From: an uncultured Roseobacter sp.
GTDB lineage: Bacteria; Pseudomonadota; Alphaproteobacteria; Rhodobacterales; Rhodobacteraceae
Assembly: GCF_947495275.1 (NCBI RefSeq)
Contig: NZ_CANLYL010000006.1
Span: 124,001 to 188,000 of the forward strand
Length of the DNA stretch: 64,000 bases
Direction of reading: 5' to 3'
Numbering within the stretch: the first letter of the stretch is position 1; every line of letters starts with the position of its first letter. Shown here in pieces: positions 9,201-18,125 of the stretch. The position numbers and the translations under genes are program-made. Below the pieces are notes generated by a model. The model saw only the letters and a program-made list of their open reading frames with translations, was not told where the DNA came from and searched no databases.

Positions 9201-12200
9201 AGTATGACTATGCGCCGGGTGGCATTCCGAAATACTACAAGGACCCGGATGGCATCGAGCAGGAATGGACCATCGATGGCGCGGGGCGCATCAGGCGCAA
9301 TATGATTGGCGGCGAGTTGGTAGAGGCGTTCTCCTTTTCGGATCGCGGCACGATTGATACGCGCACCGATGCGCGCAACCGGGTCTGGCGGTATACATAC
9401 GATGACCGCGATCTCGTCACCGCCGAGGTCGATCCGCTTTTCCATGTGCGCTTCCACAACTACAACCTGAACGACTGGCCGGTTCTCACGATCCGACAGC
9501 GTGTTGATGACCCCGCATCGTTTACAGGCATCGCGGCGCAGGGTCCGGTGCGCCTGTTCGATGTGACGGCCTATGATATTCTCGGCCAGCGCACCGCGAT
9601 AACCGAAGTTGCCTCTGGGCCTGTAGGATCGCAGGCGCGCAGCTGGCAATGGGAATATGACGCAGAGCAACGGGAAACCCTGCAGATCAGCCCGCGCGCG
9701 ACTTCCCGTGAACGGTCGGATGCAAGGATACAGACGCTTTACACGGCACGCGGACAAATCACGTCGCACACATCCGGCTTTGGTGGCACGAACGAGGGCA
9801 CCGTGCTCACCTATTATGACGAGGATGGGAATGTCTCGCTGGTCATCGATCCCATCGGCCAACGCACCGTTACCAATTATGACGACATCGGCAGGCCGCT
9901 CACCGAGGAACGGCCAAACGGTGCGATCAGACATCTTGAATATCGTGGGCCGGTGCTCTTGCGTGAATGGGTGGAGGGGCCCCTGACCGCACGCCCGACG
10001 CAGCTTGGCGGATCCACCGTCACGCGCGTCCTGCGAGAGATCGTCTTTACCGTCGATGCCAACCACCAGCCGATCGTGCGCAAGCACAAGATATTTGATC
10101 CACGCCAACGACCCGCCATCACGGCGGGCGGAGGTACCGACTGGGTTGAGCAAACCTGGTTCACGCCAGGTGGCAGATTGCAACGTCAGCGCGACCCGGC
10201 TGGCAATGATGTGGATTTCAAATGGAACCCCCAGAGCAGGCTTGAAAAGGTCACGCTGCCCGGCGGACATTCACTGGCCTACAGCTACGATGGCGATCTT
10301 GTTCTTACGGCTACCGCGACAATGCTGCCGGACGCGGGCATCACCGGCCCCCTGCCGCCGGCAAACCTGGTTTTGCAAGAGGTCAACAGCTATGACGATC
10401 TCGGGCGCCGCCTGACCCATCGGGATTCAAACGGCACACTTGTCAGTTACGCCTATGACAGTGACGGCAATTTGCGGGGCCAGCGTTCAGCCCTGCAACA
10501 GGGCAGCTTTACCGTGACAGAATTCAGACATGATGGGTTCGGACGCCTTCTGACACAAATCACGGATGCCGTGGCCAGTAGCTCAAACCCTGATGGCCAA
10601 ATGCGTCTGGCCTTCGAATATGATTTGAACGACAACCGTATCGGCCTGACAGATGACTTGGGACGCGTCACCAAGGTGACCTTCGATGGCCGGGATCAGG
10701 CCCTGACCATCCAGCAACCCGAGCAACGCGATTTGACGTTCACACGCAGGCAGGATGGACGGATCAAAAAGGCTGTGCGCACGGGTGGCCGCACCTCGGA
10801 CTTCACCTATTCCCGCACCGGCAAACTGACGGAGGTTCTTCACCGGAACGGTGCGGAGTCAATTCGACAAACATTCGGTTTGGATGGGCTTGACCGCATG
10901 TGGTGGGCGGCGGATTCGAACGGAGGGGCACAATTTAGGGTGCAGACCTATCGTGCCATCGACTCAATGGGGCGCACAACAAGCGAACGCACCAGCATTC
11001 CGGAATTCACCTTTGACGAAACGGTCATTTACAAATACGGCATCGGTCGGCTGGATATCGGCTATCCTGATCCAATCGGGCGCGCGACCTATCAGTTCAG
11101 CGGAGACGGCAACGCCAAATCCATCAGTTTTTCACGGGTCGGGACATTGGTTGCCGCCAAACATCAGGGACCTGGCCGCCTGCTTCAGACTGAACGCCCG
11201 ATCACCCTCAACGTGCGACAGCCTGCGCAAACCCTTAATCTCAAGGTGCGCACCAGCCAGCGGCTTGATACGAAGGGGCGCCCGAATTTCCGCGTCCTGC
11301 ATATCACGGATGAGATCAACCGTCCCGGCCAACCGAACTATCTCGCGCTCAGCACCAGTGCGGAGAAAACAAGTTACGAGGTTAACGGGCTTCCGTTCCG
11401 GCGCGACTTCGGTGTCATCGGACAGCCGGGTACGTCGGTCGATTCCACGTTTGTCTATGATGGTTTGAGCCGTGCCAAAACGATCACCGAAGGCGAGGGC
11501 AACGACTTCGCGAACTTTGACTATGACTGGGATGGCGCCGGCCGTCTGCGTTCTTTTGAAACGAATGGGCGCAAGGGTGGGCAAATCGTCGATGAAGCCA
11601 CAAGCATCACGTATTCGGCCGGGCAACGTGTTGATCAGCTGACCAGCGCGGGAAATCCCGTCGGGACCACAACCTGGAAATTCGATGATGATGGCCGCCT
11701 GATCAATGCGGCTGAAACGCAGCCACCCGGAAGCCGAGCGTTCGGCTACGATGCGCTGGACCGGCTTTCAAAACTCGATGTTTTTACACCCGGTACATTC
11801 ACTACCTCCCAGGACACATCGACATTCCTTTACGATGCGCTCGGGCGCATCATCGTTCGCACAAGAGACGGCACGTCTGAATTCTACATTCACGATCGTG
11901 ACAAGATCATCGCCGAGTTTGACAACCAGCAACGGGCTGTCCGGCGCTATATCTATGACGAAAGACGCAGCTTGATACATTACGGCCTGCGTGAAGGGGC
12001 ACGGTGGCGCAATTTCCATCCCATCGTCATGCAAGACGGCGCACCCTGGTTGCTATTGGAAGGCAACCCCACGATTGCGACGCTTCCCCCACCGCCAGGT
12101 GCCATGGCCGCCGCCGTGACCCGTAGCGCTTATTTCCGCACGCAGCTTCCCATCATTCGTGAAGAAAACCGGTGGCGTCCGTTCGAAAAAGGCGTGGTTA

Positions 12201-13462
12201 TCCGCTATGATTATACTTCGGGAACGGGACAAGGCGCCGTAGTCGACGCATCTCTGCTGCCGCTTGACACCGGGGGCCGTCGGTATTTCGCCGAGGAACG
12301 CCTCTTTGCCAATGGGCCGAGGTTTTATGATCCGGCATTGCGCAGCTTTATCCAGCCCGATCCCTTGGGGGCCTGGGGTCATTCGATGGCCTACGGCAAT
12401 CCCTATGCTTATGCCGGGAACAACCCCGTGGCCTTTGGAGATGACGGGTTCCATCCCGCCGTGGTGGGTCTGCTGATCATCGCAGGTATCGGCGCACTGA
12501 TCGGCGGTGCCATAAGTGCGTCACGTCAGGGCGTGCAGCTTCTGGAAGGATCGCGCCGCAGCTTCAGCTTTGGCGAGGTGGGCCTGTCCATGGTGTTCGG
12601 GTTTGTTGCTGCCCCTGTGCTTGTGCTCGCCCCGGAATTGGCCATTCCGCTGGTCGGCCTTGGGCTTGCCAATACCTATTCTCAATACAGATCCGGACAG
12701 ATCGGCGGCGCGACAGTGGCCTTTGATGCGGTCACTCTACTGGTTCCATTCGCCTTCAAAGGTGTACGCTCAGCCACGTTCGGCAGAGATACCTACATCG
12801 GTCAGTTGTCCGGACTGGGACCCGCGGCCTCCGCCGGTGCGCGTGCTGCCCGATTTGAAGCTTTCGCGCTGAGTGTTGGACAGGCTGCGGCCCGCCGGGG
12901 CTTGATCCGCTCACGAGCCCTGTCGCAGGAAGCGGCGGCCGTGGAAAATGCCCGTTTCACACCCGAAACGCTTCAACAGCTTGACGAGCTTGGCGGATTT
13001 GCCATCGAAGGCGAGCTCACCGAGAGCTTCATCGCCCGGATCGTGACCGAGGAACGCGTTGGCAGCGGTCAACAGGGTACGGTGTTTGAATCGGCGGATA
13101 ACCCTGCACTCATCATCAAGATCTTCAACAATGAACGCGGGGCGGCAAACGAGATTGCCGGTCTGCATGAGTTTCGCGCCGCGGTAGAAGGGCGAACCTT
13201 TGCACCGGGAGCAACGCCTGTGAGGGTTGTGCGTGTTTATGCTGCCGGGCGCACGAGCACCGGCAGATCATTCATCGTCAAACAATTTGCCGAAGGTGAT
13301 ATTATCCCTGCCCATATCTGGCTCGAAGAAGGAGGGCACGCGTCACTTCTTGCAGCGATGCAGGCGACGCATCCCTCCTACAACACGGTGCCATTTCTGA
13401 GCCTGCGAAATAACTTGGTGCAAACACCAGAGCGGTCGATAATCATCTTCGACCCCATGTAA
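6257..13462 (+). CDS. Giant RHS-repeat protein: PafA/Dop-like N-domain, RHS core, kinase-like C-terminal tip
   Basis: 2401 residues, no signal peptide. Residues 1-430 look like a carboxylate-amine ligase of the PafA/Dop (glutamine-synthetase) type: GFEQEY at 28-33 resembles the metal-binding GIExEY, YLDSGALL...EMAATPE at 68-89 resembles the PafA NGARLY...HPEYATPE block, STHFSAS at 131-137 sits where GCHENY lies, and RFEIGGDF at 178-185 where CxSQRAxxI lies. A KKKKKK run and a GGCGCE motif (434-446) lead into a DUF6531-like start (about 480-560). RHS/YD repeats follow to the core-end motif RFYDPALRSFIQPDPLG at about 2022. Two hydrophobic segments (2066-2140) precede a ~160-residue tip with VGSGQQGTVF (2268-2277), IIKIF (K2288) and a terminal NNLV...IIIFDP, as in kinases but without a clear HRD aspartate. 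RHS identity is secure; the two end domains are my inference. No immunity-like gene follows. Confidence 0.85.
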   Translation: MGKPGFFDSEAAHNDCVFGLPYPGRIFGFEQEYEVFSGDRQVDFRQIIKPLADASNRTACPAGDVGFYLDSGALLICDGWEAEMAATPELVGPALFRDLPDNARHLRDDLLSIVRQRVPGQSADLSLKGYSTHFSASCMSVDISALSRLYARTMAPAMMLMMDVTTSPGLLVRARQNRFEIGGDFIPPGDRLSAAALFFAASYLAALDSLVRGDDKALPFQFDDTGLEPTVQRRGTFAGRAAFGDDLYTRGREALLRLADGSQVNAQQMLSTLWAHLEPIAAELAHGEQVALVSRMISGASPLPLETQEPTHARLQPGADPAQSPRRPHLFAECLKPRSIGTRRITPFIATWDYVTYRVEERSRNYFLNVPFADARSWLEALSTGNIDAWMEAQTGDGDSIRTLSDAGDAQRPGVFDEVDEAALSERFNHLDPKKKKKKEGGCGCEVLVDRNGDIRICMPQVADTQTVLVEQEPPQNELRIAEGVWVNNGSFGHDHIDHRVLSRGADFAFARHYRSGIDYLGPIGRNWDHGYNIRVVVQPPPTAEYCPGGWCERFNAAETGGPLTFYHGTGRVTEHAFASWAIRWVKWCDADFFAVVTTYRQNDGEDFEIERYAVLSGKTPKGIKDEIFFRIRYRGGTQDFLDCEGRCVRSEDKNRNTTWFTYGLPFDPGTKTFVLREITDSIGRKYKIDYQFIGGGPRISTVTDPWQRTFRYVYDANIQLTDVVLVAGAAGTPRIRYRYAAGARAGLLSEIVNPQEAAGSNASWLKNKYDSNERVVSQRVGSPTTAASVAGGTYGINYASATQVIVTDRMQVKWTYQLRQMGASKVVRAISVRDQVGTGGTRRGKTLRTSIEYDQHYHIDRMVHPSGREQLATYRNVNRSVTLGDERDDVFLDVTHYNDLGRDARLTMTRVGIGGTTRFQTTYKYEWLFGALTEMRSPMGLTTLEYDQGRCATPQYNGNPLKVTYPAQALPTGGSVPVVSEYDYAPGGIPKYYKDPDGIEQEWTIDGAGRIRRNMIGGELVEAFSFSDRGTIDTRTDARNRVWRYTYDDRDLVTAEVDPLFHVRFHNYNLNDWPVLTIRQRVDDPASFTGIAAQGPVRLFDVTAYDILGQRTAITEVASGPVGSQARSWQWEYDAEQRETLQISPRATSRERSDARIQTLYTARGQITSHTSGFGGTNEGTVLTYYDEDGNVSLVIDPIGQRTVTNYDDIGRPLTEERPNGAIRHLEYRGPVLLREWVEGPLTARPTQLGGSTVTRVLREIVFTVDANHQPIVRKHKIFDPRQRPAITAGGGTDWVEQTWFTPGGRLQRQRDPAGNDVDFKWNPQSRLEKVTLPGGHSLAYSYDGDLVLTATATMLPDAGITGPLPPANLVLQEVNSYDDLGRRLTHRDSNGTLVSYAYDSDGNLRGQRSALQQGSFTVTEFRHDGFGRLLTQITDAVASSSNPDGQMRLAFEYDLNDNRIGLTDDLGRVTKVTFDGRDQALTIQQPEQRDLTFTRRQDGRIKKAVRTGGRTSDFTYSRTGKLTEVLHRNGAESIRQTFGLDGLDRMWWAADSNGGAQFRVQTYRAIDSMGRTTSERTSIPEFTFDETVIYKYGIGRLDIGYPDPIGRATYQFSGDGNAKSISFSRVGTLVAAKHQGPGRLLQTERPITLNVRQPAQTLNLKVRTSQRLDTKGRPNFRVLHITDEINRPGQPNYLALSTSAEKTSYEVNGLPFRRDFGVIGQPGTSVDSTFVYDGLSRAKTITEGEGNDFANFDYDWDGAGRLRSFETNGRKGGQIVDEATSITYSAGQRVDQLTSAGNPVGTTTWKFDDDGRLINAAETQPPGSRAFGYDALDRLSKLDVFTPGTFTTSQDTSTFLYDALGRIIVRTRDGTSEFYIHDRDKIIAEFDNQQRAVRRYIYDERRSLIHYGLREGARWRNFHPIVMQDGAPWLLLEGNPTIATLPPPPGAMAAAVTRSAYFRTQLPIIREENRWRPFEKGVVIRYDYTSGTGQGAVVDASLLPLDTGGRRYFAEERLFANGPRFYDPALRSFIQPDPLGAWGHSMAYGNPYAYAGNNPVAFGDDGFHPAVVGLLIIAGIGALIGGAISASRQGVQLLEGSRRSFSFGEVGLSMVFGFVAAPVLVLAPELAIPLVGLGLANTYSQYRSGQIGGATVAFDAVTLLVPFAFKGVRSATFGRDTYIGQLSGLGPAASAGARAARFEAFALSVGQAAARRGLIRSRALSQEAAAVENARFTPETLQQLDELGGFAIEGELTESFIARIVTEERVGSGQQGTVFESADNPALIIKIFNNERGAANEIAGLHEFRAAVEGRTFAPGATPVRVVRVYAAGRTSTGRSFIVKQFAEGDIIPAHIWLEEGGHASLLAAMQATHPSYNTVPFLSLRNNLVQTPERSIIIFDPM

Positions 13463-13708
13463 ACGGACCGGCGCAACCTATCGGCACCGGCAATTAAAAT
13501 GTCTATCCAGTGGGCAAAACTGCCGGACACGGCGTGCGCAGTCCCTCATTCAGTATTATTTTCCGCAGCCTCGTAGATAGCAAACTTCGCCCCAGAATTT
13601 AGGCGAATTTGTTCTTTTTTTCTTGTCGGGCCAGCCAGCCCCAAACCAATGATTAACGGCCCTTTTGTATCTTCGAGTGGCACTACCTACCTTCCGAGGA
13701 GACCACTC

Positions 13709-14218
13709 ATGCGTTCAACGTTTTATGCTGCAGCAGCGGCGCTTTTGATGCTCAGCCAGACAGCGCTGGCGGGCAAACCCGTTCCAGCCGAACTCGGCCC
13801 GATCAACCACGCCCAGGCGACGCTTGTTATTGTCGACGGTGATGGAAACGAGATCAGCTATTCACCTGCGGAACTCGAAAAGTTTGCAACCTACAGCCTG
13901 ACAACCAAAACCCCCTGGCGTGAAAAACCTGCTGAGTTCGAGGGTGTTATGTTGTCCGAAATTCTAGCCGCGCATGGATTGGATAGCGCTGCGTCTATCC
14001 TTGTGACGGCAGAAAACGATTACAGTACGACGATGTCGCAGGAGCTCCTGAAATCCGTCGATATTCTTGTAGCGACCCGCGTAGATGGCCGCGCCCACAG
14101 CCGTCGAGCACGCGGCCCTATACAATTCATCATTGATGCGGAGACGTTCGCTGCATCCGCACTGACATCCGAATCCAATTATGTCTGGATGGCTGCTCGT
14201 ATCGAAGCGAGCGAATAA
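13709..14218 (+). CDS. Periplasmic protein with molybdopterin-oxidoreductase-like (SUOX) fold
   Basis: 169 residues from the ATG at 13709, chosen because a GAGGAG lies just upstream and the protein then starts with a clean signal peptide (MRSTFYAAAAALLMLSQTALA). The frame itself is open from 13649. The mature part (GVMLSEILAAHGLDSAASILVTAENDYSTTMSQELL, then RARGPIQFIIDAE and SNYVWMAARI) matches the small 'oxidoreductase molybdopterin-binding' proteins. These are shorter than true sulfite oxidases and lack a visible cofactor Cys, so they are probably ligand-binding rather than catalytic. It abuts the GGDEF-EAL gene and may feed a periplasmic signal to it. Confidence 0.7.
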   Translation: MRSTFYAAAAALLMLSQTALAGKPVPAELGPINHAQATLVIVDGDGNEISYSPAELEKFATYSLTTKTPWREKPAEFEGVMLSEILAAHGLDSAASILVTAENDYSTTMSQELLKSVDILVATRVDGRAHSRRARGPIQFIIDAETFAASALTSESNYVWMAARIEASE

Positions 14219-14225
14219 GCCCTCG

Positions 14226-16235
14226 ATGCCGGGCCTTGCCAAGAAAAAACACAGCCGGCACCGCCCAATCCTCGACGCGCTGTCCTCGCGCGTCGGGTTT
14301 TTCATGTCCATTGGCTTCCTTATGGTCCTCGGCGTCGGTGCGGGGCTCTACACCCAATCCGTCGTTACGCAGCTCGGCAAGACACACGCGATCTTTGAGG
14401 ATCGGCAAATCCGAAACGGATACGTTGCAATTAGCGACATCCAACGCTTGCTGCTCGTCACCCAAAGGGCGATTAACGCAAGCGAGATGACGCCAGAGCT
14501 TGATTTGGCGTTTCGCGATGCAACCGACATTGTCTATGTCCGCACGGATCACCTGCGGCACATTCTGAACAAAGACCGAGCTTTTGAAACCGGCACTGCA
14601 TCGGTCGAATCTCTGGAGAAGATTGTGGCGCTCGCCGATGATGCCATCGCAAGCAACTATGCCAACCTTGACGGGTTCTTTGACGAACTGCTTATCGCCT
14701 CCGAAGACGCTCGTAGGATACTCGTGCTAATGCTCGACGACATGCGGCGTCATGGAGATGAGGTAATGTCTACGCAGAACAGGGTGGTAAAAAAACAGCA
14801 AGTGATCGTGCTGGGATCCCTCATCGGATTGACCATCGTCGGCGGCATTGCGCTTTTGTTTCTACATCTTGAAGTTTCAGGACGACGGGCGCGCGAAAAA
14901 GCGGAAAAGCGGGTTGAATTTCTCGCGTTTTTCGATCCGTTGACGGAACTTCCAAACCGAGTCCAATTTCAAGAACGCCTGCAACGCCTGCTGGAAAACG
15001 AACACTCGCCAGTCGCCCTCCTTTACATTGATCTGGACGAATTCAAGACGGTCAATGATACATTTGGCCATGCGGCGGGCGATGCGGTTCTGAAACGCCT
15101 CGGGCAGGTTCTGACCGAGGCGGCAGGCGAGTACGGTGGTTTTGCCGCGCGGCTTGGGGGCGACGAATTTGCCATGGTGGCACTAACCGACGACATGAAA
15201 GCTCTCGACACCCTTTGTGAGCACTTAATCTTGCGGGCCGCTGCGCCACTGACATTCGAAGGCGAAACTCTTGAAGTCAGCGTCAGCATCGGGCTTGCGA
15301 CAACGACTCAGGTCAAAGGGAGCATGTCGGCCTCCATTGACGGCATGTCGCGCGTGACTGATTTTGCTCTTTATGCGTCGAAGGCCAATGGACGAAATTG
15401 CTACACTGTTTACGATCTGGAATTGGAAAAACGTTTCCTTGACCGGCGCGCCATGCTGGAAGAACTGCCCAAGGCGATTTCAGCCGGAGATCTTGAGGTA
15501 CACCTGCAACCCAAAGTGTCATTGCCGAAAGGAACGACCTACGGTTTCGAAGCACTGGTTCGTTGGCGTCGCAACAGCAGATTGGTCAGCCCTGCGGAAT
15601 TCATTCTTCTGGCCGAAGAAAGTGGGCTGGTTATTGGGATCGACAACTTCGTGCTGAACCACGCGGCAAAGCTGATCGCGGATTGGAATGATCAACATGG
15701 CACGGAATTGGCCGTGAGTGTCAATCTGTCTGCCCTTCACTTCAATTCTCAAAAGATAATCCAGAGCGTCGAACACGCTTTGTGGAAATCCGACCTTCGC
15801 CCCGACCTTTTGACGCTTGAGATCACGGAGAGCACTGAAATGCGCGATTGGGAGCAGGCAAAATCCATCATTCTTGGGCTCAAGAAGTTGGGTTGCAAAA
15901 TCGCAATCGACGACTTCGGAACGGGCTTTTCATCTTTGGCATATCTTCGTGCAATGGTCGCTGATGAGCTAAAGGTGGACCGCTCTCTTGTCGAAGAGCT
16001 GGAAACATCCCAAAAAGCACGGCTTATGTTGGCGTCCGTGTTTGAAATCGCGAAAAATCTGGAACTTGAAATCGTCGTGGAAGGCATTGAAAACCAGGCT
16101 CAGGCGCAAATCGTCTTCGGCCTTGGGGCCCGACGCGCTCAGGGCTTCTTTTACGGTCGGCCCGATTTGCCAGAACGCGCGTTGACGCATGCCTTGTCTG
16201 TCCCGGCAGAAGCCGAGCCGAAAGCCGCCAGTTAG
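14226..16235 (+). CDS. Membrane-bound GGDEF-EAL c-di-GMP enzyme
   Basis: About 670 residues. A TM helix near the N-terminus (FFMSIGFLMVLGVGAGLY) and a second one about 170 residues later (VIVLGSLIGLTIVGGIALLFL) bracket a helical periplasmic sensor. The GGDEF domain has an intact RLGGDEF motif. The EAL domain has FEALVRW, VNLSALHF, LEITES, IDDFGTGFSSL and VVEGIEN, so phosphodiesterase activity is likely intact. I see no RxxD inhibitory site before GGDEF. Neither candidate start (14181 or 14226) has a good ribosome site. I use 14226 because it does not overlap the upstream gene and gives a basic N-terminus before TM1; translational coupling to the upstream periplasmic protein is likely. Confidence 0.9.
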   Translation: MPGLAKKKHSRHRPILDALSSRVGFFMSIGFLMVLGVGAGLYTQSVVTQLGKTHAIFEDRQIRNGYVAISDIQRLLLVTQRAINASEMTPELDLAFRDATDIVYVRTDHLRHILNKDRAFETGTASVESLEKIVALADDAIASNYANLDGFFDELLIASEDARRILVLMLDDMRRHGDEVMSTQNRVVKKQQVIVLGSLIGLTIVGGIALLFLHLEVSGRRAREKAEKRVEFLAFFDPLTELPNRVQFQERLQRLLENEHSPVALLYIDLDEFKTVNDTFGHAAGDAVLKRLGQVLTEAAGEYGGFAARLGGDEFAMVALTDDMKALDTLCEHLILRAAAPLTFEGETLEVSVSIGLATTTQVKGSMSASIDGMSRVTDFALYASKANGRNCYTVYDLELEKRFLDRRAMLEELPKAISAGDLEVHLQPKVSLPKGTTYGFEALVRWRRNSRLVSPAEFILLAEESGLVIGIDNFVLNHAAKLIADWNDQHGTELAVSVNLSALHFNSQKIIQSVEHALWKSDLRPDLLTLEITESTEMRDWEQAKSIILGLKKLGCKIAIDDFGTGFSSLAYLRAMVADELKVDRSLVEELETSQKARLMLASVFEIAKNLELEIVVEGIENQAQAQIVFGLGARRAQGFFYGRPDLPERALTHALSVPAEAEPKAAS

Positions 16236-16482
16236 TCGAACAGCGAAACCCAAATTACTCACCGACCCGTTGCTCCAACGAATTTCCAGCGACGCTATTG
16301 GCCACGGAAACAGAGGGCAGCCTTTGGACTGCCCCGCCCGCGCCGACTATCAAGTTTTTCCCCGCGTGCCAGCGTCAAGGTGAAAGCCGTTTTCGCACCC
16401 ACTATTCGCCCGACAGGTTTTGACCTGCGCCAAAGTAAAATCTATCAAATACGCATAGCAGCCAAAAAATCCGGAGCCCGCC

Positions 16483-17508
16483 ATGCGATCCACGAAACTC
16501 ATCCATATCGTCAGCGCGCATGCGGCGGGCGAGGTGGGGGATGTTATTGTCAGCGGATGCGACCCGCCGCCCGGAGATACACTTTGGGACCAGCGAAGCT
16601 GGATTGCGGAAGATCAGACGCTTCGCAATTTCGTGCTCAATGAGCCTCGTGGCGGTGTCTTCAGGCACGTCAATTTGCTGGTACCTCCCAAATCAAAAAC
16701 GGCCGATGCTGCATGGATCATCATGGAACCAGAGGACACGCCGCCGATGTCGGGGTCAAACGCCATGTGCGTCGCAACGGTGTTGCTAGAAACCGGCATT
16801 CTGCCGATGCAGGAACCACTGACCCATATAACGCTCGAAGCGCCGGGTGGCGAGATACGCGTCGAAGCGACTTGCCAGAACGGCAAGGTTACAAAAGTTT
16901 CCATCACGAACGTCGCATCATTTGCGGACCAGATTGATGTGAGTTTGACTGTCCCCGGCCTGGGACAGATCAAGGTTGATACAGCGTTTGGCGGCGACAG
17001 TTTCGTGCTCGTTGATGCGCGCCAGATTGGTATGGAACTGGAACCCGGGAATGCACGTCATCTCGCCAAACTCGGCGCCGAACTTACCGATGCTGCAAAC
17101 AACCAGATAGGCTTCACACACCCGGAGATTCCGGATTGGGATCATATTTCGTTTTGTCAATTCACCTGGCCAGTTGAAACCGCATCTGGAAAATCGACAG
17201 GCGCCAATGCGGTGTCAATCAAACCCGGAAAGCTGGACCGATCCCCGTGTGGCACCGGAACTTGCGCCCGAATGGCCTTGCTGCATGCCAAAGGGAAAAT
17301 GACCGTGGGCGCGAAGCTTCATTCCAAATCCATCATCGGGTCAGAATTCATCGGCGAGATCGTGGCTCAAACGACGGTCGGAAGCCGACCCGCAATCATC
17401 CCAAAAATCGCGGGAACAGCCTGGATTACCGGCACACATCAATTGATGCTGGACCCCACCGATCCATGGCCTGGCGGGTATCGGCTAAGTGATACCTGGC
17501 CCGCCTGA
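16483..17508 (+). CDS. Proline racemase-family protein with Ser/Cys active-site pair
   Basis: 341 residues covering the whole proline racemase superfamily fold (proline racemase, 4-hydroxyproline 2-epimerase, trans-3-hydroxy-L-proline dehydratase). The second catalytic position is an intact Cys256 in [12 protein letters not shown]. The first, usually MCGHG, reads MSGSN with Ser90. Family members with Ser in the first and Cys in the second position exist and have been assigned epimerase/racemase activities on 4-hydroxyproline or proline, so it need not be inactive. The ATG begins an SxHAAGE-type start as in relatives. No hydroxyproline-pathway neighbours and no transporter adjoin it, so the physiological substrate stays open. 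Confidence 0.85.
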   Translation: MRSTKLIHIVSAHAAGEVGDVIVSGCDPPPGDTLWDQRSWIAEDQTLRNFVLNEPRGGVFRHVNLLVPPKSKTADAAWIIMEPEDTPPMSGSNAMCVATVLLETGILPMQEPLTHITLEAPGGEIRVEATCQNGKVTKVSITNVASFADQIDVSLTVPGLGQIKVDTAFGGDSFVLVDARQIGMELEPGNARHLAKLGAELTDAANNQIGFTHPEIPDWDHISFCQFTWPVETASGKSTGANAVSIKPGKLDRSPCGTGTCARMALLHAKGKMTVGAKLHSKSIIGSEFIGEIVAQTTVGSRPAIIPKIAGTAWITGTHQLMLDPTDPWPGGYRLSDTWPA

Positions 17509-17605
17509 CCAAAACATCGCACCCTGTTTGGACCATCCTTGATAAATTAGCGCCAGCGCGCCACCACCCGAGGGCAAGAAACGGTGCAGCCAAGGTCGCA
17601 GCAAA

Positions 17606-18007
17606 TCAAGAGATCCGCACGTCACTTTCCTCCAGTGCTATGATCGCCGCGGGAGTTCTGGGCCGAGGTCGCCGCAGTTTGTCTACCCCCTCGGCTTGGG
17701 AAAGCCACTCGCCCTTCGTGTGCGTGTTCTGCCGAGCAAGGGTCACGAGAGTTCCAATATCAGCCTCGGCGTCAACATCGCCAAAGAGATAGGCGGCTGT
17801 TCGCGTTCCATGATAGGCAAGCGTACAGGGACGCCCGCAGCCCGCGACAAAGGCAACGCCCGAGATTTCAAAATCGTCCTTGATCGTGTCACCCGCTGCA
17901 TCAATAGCAGCACGCAACCGTGCAATCAGCTCATAGCCAGGGGCGCAGCTGCGACCCTTATGCGGGCAGGATTTACAGATTGTAATCCGGTGTCTTGATG
18001 TTCCCAT
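17606..18007 (-). CDS. DUF1636 metal-binding protein under B12 riboswitch control
   Basis: 133 residues from the ATG at 18007. A longer open frame reaches 18187, but that part overlaps a cobalamin riboswitch and is not protein-like. Two cysteine groups, ICKSCPHKGRSC near residue 10 and VAGCGRPCTLAYHG near residue 65, are the hallmark of DUF1636, predicted to bind metal or an Fe-S cluster. Members occur beside cobalamin genes; their role is unproven. Here it stands alone, convergent with the racemase gene, with the riboswitch about 120 bases upstream. The expectation is that expression falls when B12 is plentiful, so it may help B12 uptake, cobalt handling or a B12-independent replacement. Confidence 0.75.
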   Translation of the reverse strand: MGTSRHRITICKSCPHKGRSCAPGYELIARLRAAIDAAGDTIKDDFEISGVAFVAGCGRPCTLAYHGTRTAAYLFGDVDAEADIGTLVTLARQNTHTKGEWLSQAEGVDKLRRPRPRTPAAIIALEESDVRIS

Positions 18008-18125
18008 GTCGCCCTCCGCGATATCGCGAGGAACCGACCGGGGTATGCATATCTCGACGGGTTGAACCGTAGAACCACCATATCCTCCTGTCCGGACACC
18101 CCGCCCGGGTTGAAGTTGCGTTGAC

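Noticed and set aside
8897-10270. 457-codon open frame on the minus strand inside the RHS gene
   Set aside because: Falls within the RHS repeat core; its translation shows no recognisable fold, and the plus-strand YD repeats explain the open frame.
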